Positions 31,065-39,064 are shown, numbered from the stretch's first letter. The stretch: 55,213 nt of DNA from Methylophilaceae bacterium (GCA_947451235.1 CANFZA010000005.1:1-55213), one strand, 5' to 3'. Made by a program: numbers and translations. Notes: a model not told the origin generated them from the sequence alone.

Positions 31065-31157
31065 CATTAAAATAGTAGCTTGTGCATAAATTCAGCCAAA
31101 CGCAATATTTAAGCGCTGGCTAAATACTTTATTCAGCATCACTACTTAATCAAGAGA

Positions 31158-31661
31158 TTACTCTGATATTTTTTTCAAGTTACTTAAACCGCCATCATAA
31201 ACACCGCCAATAGTATCTGACGCTGTTTTTTCATCAGCAGGTGCTTTTGGCAAAAAGCTACCTTCCCAAACAACTACAGATTTATCTGCACCGTTGCTGT
31301 ACACATGCAATGTTGAAGCGTAAGCCGTTACTGGTAAAACACTATCAGTAATGATGTAACTCATCGTTTTATTGTTTGCATTATAAGCCGTTAACTGTTC
31401 ATTAATCTTGCCGCCATCTTGTAGCGTCAATGAGCGTTTAGCGCCTTTTTTACCATCTTTACCAGCAGTAATTTCAGTTTTAGCAACGGCTGGGTGCCAG
31501 GCACCCAAGTCTGAAAATTTAGAAATCTTATCCCATACTTTTGCCGCAGGTGCGTTTATGTTCACTGATTTAATGACATAAAGTGAGGCTGACTCGGCGG
31601 CATTTGCTTCAGCAGCAAAACCAAAAGCTAATAAAGACAATGCAACTAACAATTTACTCAT
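31158..31661 (-). CDS. exported SRPBCC (START-like) protein
   Basis: A polyketide-cyclase/SRPBCC-fold protein with a signal peptide (LVALSLLAFGFAAEANA). The mature chain has VIKSVNINAPAAKVWDKISKFSDLGAWHPAV, the start of the hydrophobic-cavity fold, then KRSLTLQDGGKINEQLTAYN and a C-terminal helix. Exported members of this fold usually bind or carry small hydrophobic ligands; the ligand is unknown here. It is divergent from the TetR gene across a palindromic operator with a second half-site just before its start codon, so TetR control is likely. Confidence 0.85.
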   Translation of the reverse strand: MSKLLVALSLLAFGFAAEANAAESASLYVIKSVNINAPAAKVWDKISKFSDLGAWHPAVAKTEITAGKDGKKGAKRSLTLQDGGKINEQLTAYNANNKTMSYIITDSVLPVTAYASTLHVYSNGADKSVVVWEGSFLPKAPADEKTASDTIGGVYDGGLSNLKKISE

Positions 31662-31792
31662 TATAAATCTCCTAAAATAGACAATTCAGTATATATAAAT
31701 AACAACATAGTATTGCTGCAAAAAAACCAATAATCCTCTTTACATTCAACAAACAAGAATTATTTATTTGCAACATTTGAATAATGTTAACG

Positions 31793-31816
31793 TATATATA
31801 CAGGTCTGTATATATA
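31793..31816. promoter_or_regulatory. palindromic operator, probable TetR binding site
   Basis: TATATATACAG-GT-CTGTATATATA is a perfect 11+2+11 inverted repeat in the SRPBCC/TetR intergenic region, 56 bp upstream of the tetR-type ATG. A partial copy, CAGTATATATA, lies near 31687-31697 next to the SRPBCC start codon. Confidence 0.75.
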
Positions 31817-31872
31817 TTTTTTTTAAAATTTAGTATAGAATCAAATCAAGTGTTAAATTGGTAAGAATTGTT

Positions 31873-32436
31873 ATGTCCACGTTAAAAAGTAAAATATTGG
31901 TGGTAGCAACAGACTTGTTCCAAACAAGAGGCATCAACTCGACTGGCGTTGACACGATTGTTGCGGTAGCAGGCACCACTAAAATGACGCTTTATAAGTA
32001 TTTCACTAGCAAAGAAAATTTAATTCTTGAAGTTCTCAAAAAAGGTCATGAAGACTTTCAAAGCTGGCTAAGCGAAAAATTAAATACCAACGCAAAAAAA
32101 CCTAGCGAAAAATTACTTAAACTATTTGAGTTTATTGAAGAGTGGGTAACGTCCCCCAACTTTCGCGGCATGGGCTTTATCAAAGCTTCAGCAGAATTCC
32201 CTAATGAAGAAAGTCCTGTTCATCAACTCTCTTCAGAACAATCTCGGGAATTTAAGCAATATATTTGTAGCCTAGCTACTGAAGCAAACATTAAAGATGC
32301 TGAAGGCTTAGCTTTGCAACTTTCATTATTATTTGAAGGTGCCGTGCAAGCAGAGCAAATGAAGCGTGGCTCTGGCGCCATGAAGTATGCAAAAAAAGCC
32401 TCAAAAATATTAATTGATGGCGCACTGGCAGATTAA
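31873..32436 (+). CDS. TetR/AcrR family regulator
   Basis: A repressor-type regulator. The ATG at 31873 is preferred over the TTG five codons upstream. The N-terminal helix-turn-helix is in SKILVVATDLFQTRGINSTGVDTIVAVAGTTKMTLYKYFTSKENLI, and the all-helical ligand domain follows (LLKLFEFIEEWVTSPNFRGMGFIKASAEFPNEESPVHQL). That second domain is of the type seen in LmrA/YxaF-like regulators. It likely represses itself and the divergent SRPBCC gene through the palindrome between them. The ligand is unknown. Confidence 0.92.
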   Translation: MSTLKSKILVVATDLFQTRGINSTGVDTIVAVAGTTKMTLYKYFTSKENLILEVLKKGHEDFQSWLSEKLNTNAKKPSEKLLKLFEFIEEWVTSPNFRGMGFIKASAEFPNEESPVHQLSSEQSREFKQYICSLATEANIKDAEGLALQLSLLFEGAVQAEQMKRGSGAMKYAKKASKILIDGALAD

Positions 32437-32546
32437 CTCTAAATTCCAGAATGTTTTAGGCGCAAAAAATGTAAGCACATATTAAGTTGCTTGCTTGTAG
32501 TAGGCATTAAATAAGATAATGTTTTTTTAAAATTATCTTACTTATC

Positions 32547-33503
32547 ATGAATACACTCATCTGCGGTTCACTCGCCTTCGACACCATTATGGTGTTTCAA
32601 GACCAATTCAAAAATCACATTTTGCCAGACAAGATTCACGCACTTAGCGTGGCGTTTTACGTGCCAGAAATGCGCCGTGAATTTGGCGGTACCGCCGGCA
32701 ACATTGCTTATAATTTGCAATTGCTCGATGGCAATCCACTCATTATGGCAACAGTAGGTGATGACTTCTCTACTTATACGCAGTGGTTAAATAGCCATAA
32801 ACTTAACACCTCGCATATTAAAACGATTCCTAACAGCTTTACCGCACAAGCGTTTATCACCACAGATATGGATGATAATCAAATTACGGCGTTTCATCCG
32901 GGTGCGATGATAGAGTCTCACCAAAATAGCGTAAATGACGCGCAAGATGTAACGTTGGCGATCATTGCGCCTGATGGTCGCGACGGCATGTTCCAGCACG
33001 CACGTGAATGCTTTGAAGCCGGCATTCCATTTTTATTCGATCCAGGCCAAGGCTTGCCAATGTTTAATGGCGAAGAGCTTTTACAATTCATTGAAATGGC
33101 AGATTACTTAGCTGTAAACGATTATGAATCGCAAATTATTCAGGATAAAACAGGCTTATCTTTAGATGAGTTGGCGCTGAAAGTAAAAGCGCTTATCGTG
33201 ACGCTAGGTGGTGCCGGCTCAAACATCTATGCAGATGGTCAACGTTTTGATATTCCGTGCGTTAAGGCCATGAGCATTGTTGATCCTACGGGTTGCGGCG
33301 ATGCATATCGTGCTGGCTTAATGTATGGCATGGCAAAAGGTTGGGATTGGCCAACCTGCGGTAGATTGGCATCAACTATGGGCGCGATTAAAATTGAAAG
33401 TCGCGGCGGGCAAAACCACAAGCCAACACGTGCGGAAATTGAAGCGATTTACGCCCAAGCATTAGTGAATGAAACCGCTATTGCTGAACAAGGTCTTAGT
33501 TAG
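32547..33503 (+). CDS. PfkB-family carbohydrate/nucleoside kinase
   Basis: A ribokinase-superfamily sugar kinase of 318 residues. The substrate loop is in REFGGTAGNIAYNLQLLDG, and the ATP and catalytic-base signature is VDPTGCGDAYRAGLMYG. The N-terminal LICGSLAFDTIMVF and the beta-strand lid region suggest the adenosine-kinase-like subgroup, but the substrate is not certain. The gene stands alone between the TetR gene and a glycine-zipper lipoprotein; no pathway neighbour helps. Confidence 0.88.
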   Translation: MNTLICGSLAFDTIMVFQDQFKNHILPDKIHALSVAFYVPEMRREFGGTAGNIAYNLQLLDGNPLIMATVGDDFSTYTQWLNSHKLNTSHIKTIPNSFTAQAFITTDMDDNQITAFHPGAMIESHQNSVNDAQDVTLAIIAPDGRDGMFQHARECFEAGIPFLFDPGQGLPMFNGEELLQFIEMADYLAVNDYESQIIQDKTGLSLDELALKVKALIVTLGGAGSNIYADGQRFDIPCVKAMSIVDPTGCGDAYRAGLMYGMAKGWDWPTCGRLASTMGAIKIESRGGQNHKPTRAEIEAIYAQALVNETAIAEQGLS

Positions 33504-33576
33504 CATAGGCAAAGCAAAAGCCATATTTGAATCTATTTAAACAGATTTTTAAGTATTTAATTTAAGGGAGTGCTGT

Positions 33577-34029
33577 ATGAAAAAAACACAATTATTAGCC
33601 ATTGGCCTATTAAGTTTAATGTTAGGCGCATGCGCAAGCTCAAACTCCGGTGCCGTTTACAGTCGTGATGATGCACGTAAAGTGCAAACTGTTAGAACGG
33701 GTGTTGTTGAAAGCGTGCGTCAAGTAAAATTAGAAGGCACTAAATCACCTATTGGCACCATCGCAGGCGGTGCTATTGGTGGCGTTGCTGGCGGTTCTAT
33801 TGGACATGGCGGCGGCAGTACAATCGGTGCAATCATCGGTGCGGTAGCAGGCGGCCTTGCTGGCTCGGCCATAGAAGAAGGCGTTACGCGTAAAGATGCT
33901 TTAGAAATTACCGTAAAAATAGACGGCGGCGCTTTAGTGGCCATTGTTCAAGAAGCTGACGAGCAGTTTAGAGCTGGTGACAAAGTACGCCTGATTGAGA
34001 ATGGCGGAACAACGCGAGTTTCTCATTAG
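33577..34029 (+). CDS. glycine-zipper outer-membrane lipoprotein (SlyB/Pcp-like)
   Basis: A 150-residue lipoprotein with the lipobox LMLGACASS and a glycine-zipper 2TM domain (GTIAGGAIGGVAGGSIGHGGGSTIGAIIGAVAGGLAGSAIEEG), as in SlyB and PCP lipoproteins of the outer membrane. After the zipper, a short beta-rich region (LEITVKIDGGALVAIVQEADEQFRAGDKVRLI) resembles the family C-terminus. A GGGAG ribosome binding site precedes the ATG. SlyB-like proteins help stabilise the outer membrane, and PhoPQ control in E. coli is known, but nothing here shows it. Confidence 0.92.
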   Translation: MKKTQLLAIGLLSLMLGACASSNSGAVYSRDDARKVQTVRTGVVESVRQVKLEGTKSPIGTIAGGAIGGVAGGSIGHGGGSTIGAIIGAVAGGLAGSAIEEGVTRKDALEITVKIDGGALVAIVQEADEQFRAGDKVRLIENGGTTRVSH

Positions 34030-34080
34030 CGATAGAAGTTTACAAAAACCATCATCAACCTTCATTTGGTTGATAAAACC

Positions 34081-34122
34081 AAGCTGGAATCACACGATTA
34101 CCTTGTGTGATTCCAGCTTTTC
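34081..34122 (+). terminator. terminator after the glycine-zipper lipoprotein gene
   Basis: Perfect 15-bp stem AAGCTGGAATCACAC-N9-GTGTGATTCCAGCTT followed by TTTC. The stem is strong though the T tract is short. Confidence 0.75.
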
Positions 34123-34135
34123 AAATTGATGTGAC

Positions 34136-34163
34136 TGTAAAAAAATAGTCACATTACTGTCAT
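34136..34163 (+). promoter_or_regulatory. probable Pho box upstream of olsB-olsA
   Basis: TGTAAA (34136), AGTCAC (34147) and TGTCAT (34158) are direct half-sites spaced exactly 11 bp apart, each matching TGTMAY at five or six positions. The last ends 53 bp before the olsB start codon. Confidence 0.6.
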
Positions 34164-34216
34164 CATTTGTTAACCTCAATTAATTAAAGTCTCCTTAATC
34201 TTAAAGGAGAAATTTC

Positions 34217-35005
34217 ATGGTTGGTAAAGATTTCACTGTACTTGAAAATACAAATGAACAGAGCCGTAAGCAAATTGAGTTGCAACAATCTCTGCAAAGA
34301 AGACTTTGCATTAGCCTTGCACGCACTCAGGCAGAAATTGAAGAAGCACAACGCTTGCGTTACAAAGTGTTCGCAGAAGAAATGGGCGCACAAGTATCTG
34401 GTACTGATGGCCTAGATGTTGACGGTTTTGATCAATTTTGTGACCATTTGATTGTACGTGATAGTGAAACTAACCAAGTAATCGGTACTTACCGTATTCT
34501 AAGCCCAGAAAAAGCCAATGAAGCTGGTGGTTATTATTCTGCTGGCGAATTTGATTTAAGCCGCTTAGCACATTTATTTGATCGCACCGTAGAGGTTGGT
34601 CGTGCCTGTGTACACCAAAACTATCGCAACGGCGGCACTATCACTATGCTATGGGCTGGCCTTGCTAAATACATGAAACTTAACAATTACGAGTACATGA
34701 TAGGCTGCGGTAGCCTGAGTATGTCTGACGGTGGACACGCTGCAGCTAGCTTGTATCAAAAACTACAAGACGATTACTTATCACCGATTGAATATCGCGT
34801 ATTTGCGCGTAATCCATTGCCAATCAAATCATTACGCACTGACATGCAAGTGGCTTGCCCACCATTAATTAAAGGCTATTTACGCCTTGGTGCTTATATT
34901 TGTGGTGAACCAGCATGGGATCCCTATTTCAACACAGCCGATATGCTGGTAATGTTACCTTTATCTAGAATCAACCCAAGATATGCTGCACACTTTTTAA
35001 AATAA
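34217..35005 (+). CDS. olsB: L-ornithine N(alpha)-acyltransferase OlsB
   Basis: OlsB adds a 3-hydroxyacyl chain from acyl-ACP to ornithine, forming lyso-ornithine lipid. The 262-residue GNAT-fold protein has RLRYKVFAEEMGAQ, the DHLIVRDSETNQVIGTYRIL strand, VEVGRACVHQNYRNGGTITMLWAGLAKYM and the C-terminal GEPAWDPYFNTADMLVMLPL segment, typical of OlsB/COG3176 rather than of acylhomoserine-lactone synthases, which share the fold. An AAAGGAGA ribosome binding site precedes the ATG. It is followed by olsA and preceded by a probable Pho box, so phosphate control is likely. Confidence 0.88.
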   Translation: MVGKDFTVLENTNEQSRKQIELQQSLQRRLCISLARTQAEIEEAQRLRYKVFAEEMGAQVSGTDGLDVDGFDQFCDHLIVRDSETNQVIGTYRILSPEKANEAGGYYSAGEFDLSRLAHLFDRTVEVGRACVHQNYRNGGTITMLWAGLAKYMKLNNYEYMIGCGSLSMSDGGHAAASLYQKLQDDYLSPIEYRVFARNPLPIKSLRTDMQVACPPLIKGYLRLGAYICGEPAWDPYFNTADMLVMLPLSRINPRYAAHFLK

Positions 35006-35033
35006 GAGGCTTGCGACTCATCGCTCAATTACT

Positions 35034-35879
35034 TTGCAATCATTAAATATAAACGACATTAATACTGACTTAATTCTTACCGGTAAAATTACACGTTATT
35101 TTAGAATTGGTCGGGTAGCATCACACACACTAGCAGGGGTAATTATTGCATCCACAATATTACCTCTGGCTAGCAAACCACTAAAAAGATGCATCATCAA
35201 ATGGTGGAGTACGCGCTTATTAGCGGCATTCAATATTCGAGTTATTTCTCATGGCCATATTCCACAAGCAAAAGACCGATTAAAAACCACAATGTTTGTG
35301 GCTAATCATATCTCTTGGACCGACGTGCATGCGCTTAATAGCTTAATCGCGTTAAGATTTGTAGCAAAGTCTGAAATAAGAAGTTGGCCAGTGATTGGCT
35401 TTTTAACGTATAAAGCCAACGCCCTTTTTATAGATCGCGCCAAGCGTCAAGATGCTGGACGCATTGTGAATACGGCTGCGCATAGCTTGAAATCTGGTGA
35501 TAATTTATGCTTTTTCCCAGAAGGCACCACCACAGATGGCACCGAAATAAAGCGTTTTAAGAGTAGCCTAATTCAAGCTGCCATAGAAACAAATGCCACG
35601 ATTAGACCGGTTGCAATTCGCTACCCAATGCCTAATGGTAGCGCCAACATTAGGCTTGCATATGCCGGAGAAACAACCATGCTGGAATCAATGCGGCAAA
35701 TATTGTCGCAAAAAAATCCAGTGGTTGAACTGTTCTTTTTAGCACCGATTATTGTTGAAGAACTAGCAGAACAAGATAAAGATCGTAGATCTCTTACACA
35801 TAGCGTTGAATATTTGATTCGGCACACATTGGACCTACATTTTCAGCCTATTATAGACAGCACCGTTAAAGCCAATTAA
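35034..35879 (+). CDS. olsA: 1-acyl-glycerol-3-phosphate / lyso-ornithine lipid acyltransferase
   Basis: An acyltransferase of the PlsC superfamily, with the catalytic HX4D motif in VANHISWTDVHAL and the acceptor-site motif in CFFPEGTTTDGTEIKRF. An N-terminal hydrophobic stretch (TLAGVIIASTILPLASKP) probably anchors it to the membrane. Right after olsB it is best read as OlsA, which completes ornithine lipid by a second acylation; a PlsC-like role is possible. The start is uncertain: TTG at 35034 has no clear ribosome binding site and there is no in-frame ATG nearby. Confidence 0.85.
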   Translation: MQSLNINDINTDLILTGKITRYFRIGRVASHTLAGVIIASTILPLASKPLKRCIIKWWSTRLLAAFNIRVISHGHIPQAKDRLKTTMFVANHISWTDVHALNSLIALRFVAKSEIRSWPVIGFLTYKANALFIDRAKRQDAGRIVNTAAHSLKSGDNLCFFPEGTTTDGTEIKRFKSSLIQAAIETNATIRPVAIRYPMPNGSANIRLAYAGETTMLESMRQILSQKNPVVELFFLAPIIVEELAEQDKDRRSLTHSVEYLIRHTLDLHFQPIIDSTVKAN

Positions 35880-35890
35880 ATTGTTAAAAT

Positions 35891-36712
35891 TTATCTGCTA
35901 GGTTTATCCAGTGGATTAAAAGCGACTTGCGTAATTTCTTTGGTATGAATGTTCATCGCAGTTAACTGCCCGCCCCATAGGCAACCGGTATCTAAAGAAT
36001 ACACATTATTTCGGTGCTGTAATCCCAACGCAGACCAATGACCAAAGATGACTTCCGAAGTTTGCGTCGCTCTAGTTGGCACATCAAACCAAGGCATATA
36101 TCCGCTAGGAATATCTTGCAACTCGCCTTTAAAAGAAAACTCCATTTCACCTTGCTCGGTACACACGCGTAACCGAGTCATGGCGTTAGTGATTAAACGT
36201 AACCTATCGAAACCGGCTAGGTGCTCAGACCACAGGCTGGGCTGATTACCGTACATTTGAGATAAAAACTCTAGATACTTATCACCTTGCAGTGCAACTT
36301 CAACCTCAGAAGCACAAGCCATCGCTTGCTCAGCCGTCCATTGCGGTAACAAACCAGCATGTACCATTAAAAAGTTATCTTGCTGCACTATTAAACGCTG
36401 ATGACGCAACCAATCAAGCAAAACACCTCTATCTTCCGCCGCCAGCAAAGCGTCCAAAGTATCGCCCCTGTGCGCTTTAACAAAGCCATGCGCCACAATC
36501 AAAGCATGCAAATCGTGATTACCCAGCACAACTTGCAGGCTAGATTGATGCTGATAACACCAACGCAATACCTCTAAGGAGCCGCTTCCACGGTTAATTA
36601 AATCGCCCACTAACCAAAGCTGATCTAATTCTGGATCAAACTGAATACGCGTTAACAATGCCTGAAAAGCATGATAACAACCTTGAATATCACCAATCGC
36701 GTAAATTGCCAT
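35891..36712 (-). CDS. apaH: symmetrical bis(5'-nucleosyl)-tetraphosphatase ApaH
   Basis: ApaH splits Ap4A into two ADP and also removes Np4 caps from RNA. The 273-residue metallophosphatase has AIGDIQGCYHAFQALL, LVGDLINRGSGSLEVLRW, VVLGNHDLHAL and FGHWSALGLQHRNNVYSLDTGCLWGGQLTAM, the full set of family motifs. It is convergent with olsA (11 bp apart) and downstream of the cytochrome gene, with a terminator between them. Confidence 0.95.
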   Translation of the reverse strand: MAIYAIGDIQGCYHAFQALLTRIQFDPELDQLWLVGDLINRGSGSLEVLRWCYQHQSSLQVVLGNHDLHALIVAHGFVKAHRGDTLDALLAAEDRGVLLDWLRHQRLIVQQDNFLMVHAGLLPQWTAEQAMACASEVEVALQGDKYLEFLSQMYGNQPSLWSEHLAGFDRLRLITNAMTRLRVCTEQGEMEFSFKGELQDIPSGYMPWFDVPTRATQTSEVIFGHWSALGLQHRNNVYSLDTGCLWGGQLTAMNIHTKEITQVAFNPLDKPSR

Positions 36713-36727
36713 TTAATCCTTATCCAT

Positions 36728-36758
36728 AAAAAAAGCCACTTAATGCTAAGCGGCTTTT
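36728..36758. terminator. terminator between the cytochrome c gene and apaH
   Basis: AAAAAGCC and GGCTTTTT pair with a 10-bp stem containing one mismatch around ATGC; T runs exist on both strands. The minus-strand reading ends the cytochrome gene. Confidence 0.7.
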
Positions 36759-36853
36759 TCATTTTATTAAGTTGTTTAAAGTCTAGCGTACAACTTAAAT
36801 GCTAATCAAAAAACGTCACTAACCTTCATTACCATTACATAATTAAAGCTAGA

Positions 36854-37348
36854 TTAAGTTTTTGGCTTAAAGCTTGCACCACCTGCATTAGCCATTTCAG
36901 CTACAGCATTAGCAATCTCGCCATCTGTTAAAGCAGGATTACCACCTTTAGCAGGCATGCTACGAATACCGTTAATCGCATGACTAATCAAAGTGTCGTA
37001 ACCTTGCGCAATACGTGGCTTCCAAGCGTCTTTATCGCCGATTTTTGGCGCATTCATTAAGCCTGCAGCGTGACACATAGCACACACGGCCTGAACTACT
37101 TCAGCACCACTTTTATCTGCGTGAGGCCCAGCATCAGCAACAGCAACTTCAACAGTAGCTACTGGTTTAATATTGGCTTCAACTTGCGCAACGGCAGCAG
37201 CAGGCTCAGCCACTGCAGGTGCGCCTATCACACCGAAAGTCTTTGCTATTAACGCAATAACTAAGGTAAACGCTAAAATACTACCTGGAATAACAAGAAT
37301 TAATTGCCAAAATGTCGAGCCTTTGTATTCATTATCTTTAATACTCAT
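36854..37348 (-). CDS. membrane-anchored monohaem cytochrome c (c5/c555-like)
   Basis: A 164-residue class I cytochrome. From the preferred ATG at 37348, preceded by GGGGA, a membrane helix (residues 14-38) is followed by an Ala/Val/Pro/Glu-rich spacer and a haem domain with the CAMCH site (residues 89-93) and the likely axial methionine in IRSMPAKGG (Met131). The usual C-terminal helix DGEIANAVAEMANAG is present. It belongs to the cytochrome c5/CccA-like group and presumably carries electrons on the periplasmic side. The ORF-track start 18 codons upstream lacks support. Confidence 0.9.
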   Translation of the reverse strand: MSIKDNEYKGSTFWQLILVIPGSILAFTLVIALIAKTFGVIGAPAVAEPAAAVAQVEANIKPVATVEVAVADAGPHADKSGAEVVQAVCAMCHAAGLMNAPKIGDKDAWKPRIAQGYDTLISHAINGIRSMPAKGGNPALTDGEIANAVAEMANAGGASFKPKT

Positions 37349-37474
37349 TACAGTAAATCCCCATAAACAGTTTGATATAAATCTATTATACCTATACTTC
37401 AAGTTAAGGCAAAAATCTTAGATACAGGTATAAAGGCATTAGATGCAACACTTTGCTATAATGCACCGGTTATT

Positions 37475-37551
37475 GCGCTCGTAGCTCAGCTGGATAGAGT
37501 GTCGGCTTCCGAAGCCGAAGGTCACAGGTTCGACTCCTGTCGGGCGCACCA
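37475..37551 (+). tRNA. tRNA-Arg(CCG)
   Basis: A full cloverleaf of 77 bases can be drawn. The acceptor stem is GCGCTCG with CGGGCGC (one G-U pair), the D arm contains AGCTCAGCTGGATAGAGT, and the anticodon arm is TCGGC-TTCCGAA-GCCGA, giving anticodon CCG. The T arm is ACAGG-TTCGACT-CCTGT. The CCA end is encoded. The reverse-strand ORF 37470..37670 is the well-known false protein created by such tRNA genes. Confidence 0.97.
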
Positions 37552-37726
37552 ATAGATATTGCCTTCCGGCGATAGTACTTACTAACCAACTTCCTCATGG
37601 CCCATATTTGGCCCATTCTCAGCCCAAATTTGGCCCATAAAACTAAATTCTTTCCTAATTTAATTGCCAATGACTTTTAGTCTACTGGCCCATCTTTAAA
37701 AAACACTTCTCAGACTTCACGACCAA

Positions 37727-37885
37727 TCAATCTTTTAATACTCCTACCAGTTCGTCTGGCACGTACTCAATGAGGTGCTCTACCTTGCAGTCAAAATACT
37801 TACACAATTTATCTAGATTGTCGGTTACGGTGCTATAGCCTCGATGATTTAACATTCTTGACAATGTAATTCTATTAATCCCACT
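37727..37885 (-). pseudogene. truncated Cro/C1-type (XRE) regulator
   Basis: The minus strand encodes SGINRITLSRML followed by TVTDNLDKLCKYFDCKVEHLIEYVPDE and a stop codon, which matches the second half of small phage-type HTH regulators (the TLDKLCxYFxCxVxDLxEYVP signature). About the first 25 residues of the fold are missing, with no suitable start and a stop codon in frame upstream (near 37940). It is too short for the ORF track. Such genes are common on integrated elements beside tRNA genes. Confidence 0.65.
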
Positions 37886-38040
37886 TAAGCATATAAACCC
37901 CTTAATACGATGTGAATATAACTTTAGGTTAAGTAATAATTATATCCAAGAACAGGATTACTTCGAACAAACATGAAGTCCAATAATCATTGCATTAGAT
38001 ACTGTTAATTTAATTCAGTACGATGATTTTTTTGAATTCA

Positions 38041-38075
38041 AGCCGCTAAGCGGACGCTCTGTCCTCTAACTAAAT
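38041..38075 (-). pseudogene. possible tRNA-like fragment
   Basis: The minus strand carries GGACAGAGCGTCCGC followed by TTAGCGG, resembling the D-arm to anticodon-stem part of an arginine-type tRNA with a shortened anticodon loop. The acceptor and T arms are not recognisable. It may be coincidence. Confidence 0.3.
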
Positions 38076-38131
38076 GAAGTAATAGTGTGAATTTATTTTA
38101 TTTGCGTAGACTTAAAAGTTTAGCACCTTGC

Positions 38132-39064
38132 CTAAGTGGCTATTTGAGGTGTTTTAAACATTGAATTTAGTATCCCCTCGCCTTTGTTAACGATGAACTG
38201 ACGGAAAGCTTCTGTCGCTTGCGTTGCATCACGATTTTTCGGTAAAACTATGAACCAAGTGCGAATGATGGGCGTGTTTTCAATATCAAGCACTACAATT
38301 TGCTTGTTAGCAAGCTCATTACCGATTGTATGCAAAGAAACCAAGGACACTCCCAAGTCGGCCACCACAGCTTGCTTGATAGTCTCGTTCCCAGACATTT
38401 CCATGCTCATTTTCAAGGTGAGGCCTTGCTCTGCGATATATTTTTCCATGATGTAGCGGGTTCCGGAGCCCATTTCTCTGCAAATTAAATCTATCTGAGT
38501 TAATGTATCTGGAGGCAAGTTGGGCTTGCCTGCCAACCTATGCAATGGGCTAGCAATAAATACGTGAGGGTGACTGGCAAAAGCTTCTGTGTCTACATTG
38601 ATACGCTTGGGAGGTTTACCCATAATGGCAATATCAATCTCACCTTCACGCAACAACTCGATAAGTGCTTCTCTGTTTTTGACAACCACCTTAATTTGAA
38701 CGTTAGGGTATTCTTTTTTAAATTGAACCAGCATTTCCGGTAAAAAATATCTAGTTGTACTTACAAGACCAATTTTAAGTATCCCTATTTCCGTTCCTCG
38801 TAAATTTTCCATCACAGATCTGGCTTCATTCAAAGTATTAATAACTCTGTTGGCATAAAGTAAAAAGTGCTCGCCCGCTGAAGATAGAACTATTTTTTTA
38901 TTTTCACGATTGAAAAGGCTGACGCCTATATCGCCTTCCATTTCTTTAATTTGCAAAGAAACAGCAGAGCCGGTGATATTTAATTCTGCTGCCGCTTTAG
39001 AAAAACTCTGACATTTAGCGGCGCTGAGAAATATTCTGATTTGTCGAAGTGTGAGATTTCGCAT
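38132..39064 (-). CDS. LysR-type regulator, CbbR-like
   Basis: A 310-residue LysR regulator: helix-turn-helix in LRQIRIFLSAAKCQSFSKAAAELNITGSAVSLQIKEMEGDIGVSLFNRENK, then the two-lobed effector domain (LKIGLVSTTRYFLPEMLVQFKKEYPNVQIKVVVKNREALIELLREGEIDIAIMGKPPKR). That second stretch is close to the CbbR/CfxR group, which senses sugar phosphates or NADPH and activates Calvin-cycle operons. It is divergent from the fbp-fba-tpiA operon, the usual CbbR position. No RuBisCO gene is nearby, so the exact effector and regulon are inferred only. Confidence 0.9.
   Translation of the reverse strand: MRNLTLRQIRIFLSAAKCQSFSKAAAELNITGSAVSLQIKEMEGDIGVSLFNRENKKIVLSSAGEHFLLYANRVINTLNEARSVMENLRGTEIGILKIGLVSTTRYFLPEMLVQFKKEYPNVQIKVVVKNREALIELLREGEIDIAIMGKPPKRINVDTEAFASHPHVFIASPLHRLAGKPNLPPDTLTQIDLICREMGSGTRYIMEKYIAEQGLTLKMSMEMSGNETIKQAVVADLGVSLVSLHTIGNELANKQIVVLDIENTPIIRTWFIVLPKNRDATQATEAFRQFIVNKGEGILNSMFKTPQIAT

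Larger units (their letters stand above)
37552..38131. other. gene-poor scar downstream of tRNA-Arg
   Basis: About 580 bp without an intact gene. It holds four TGGCCCAT octamers (37598, 37609, 37631, 37686), a truncated XRE-type regulator and a tRNA-like fragment, all before the LysR gene. The arrangement resembles the remains of an element that once integrated at the tRNA 3' end. No integrase gene and no second copy of the tRNA 3' end were found in the window. Confidence 0.5.

Noticed and set aside
34217-35005. Acylhomoserine lactone synthase
   Set aside because: The GNAT fold is shared, but downstream olsA and the C-terminal motif fit OlsB better, and no LuxR gene is nearby.
37470-37670. 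ORF of 66 residues ending APDRSRTCDLRLRKPTLYPAELRAQ
   Set aside because: This is the well-known false translation of the reverse strand of a tRNA gene; it overlaps tRNA-Arg(CCG).
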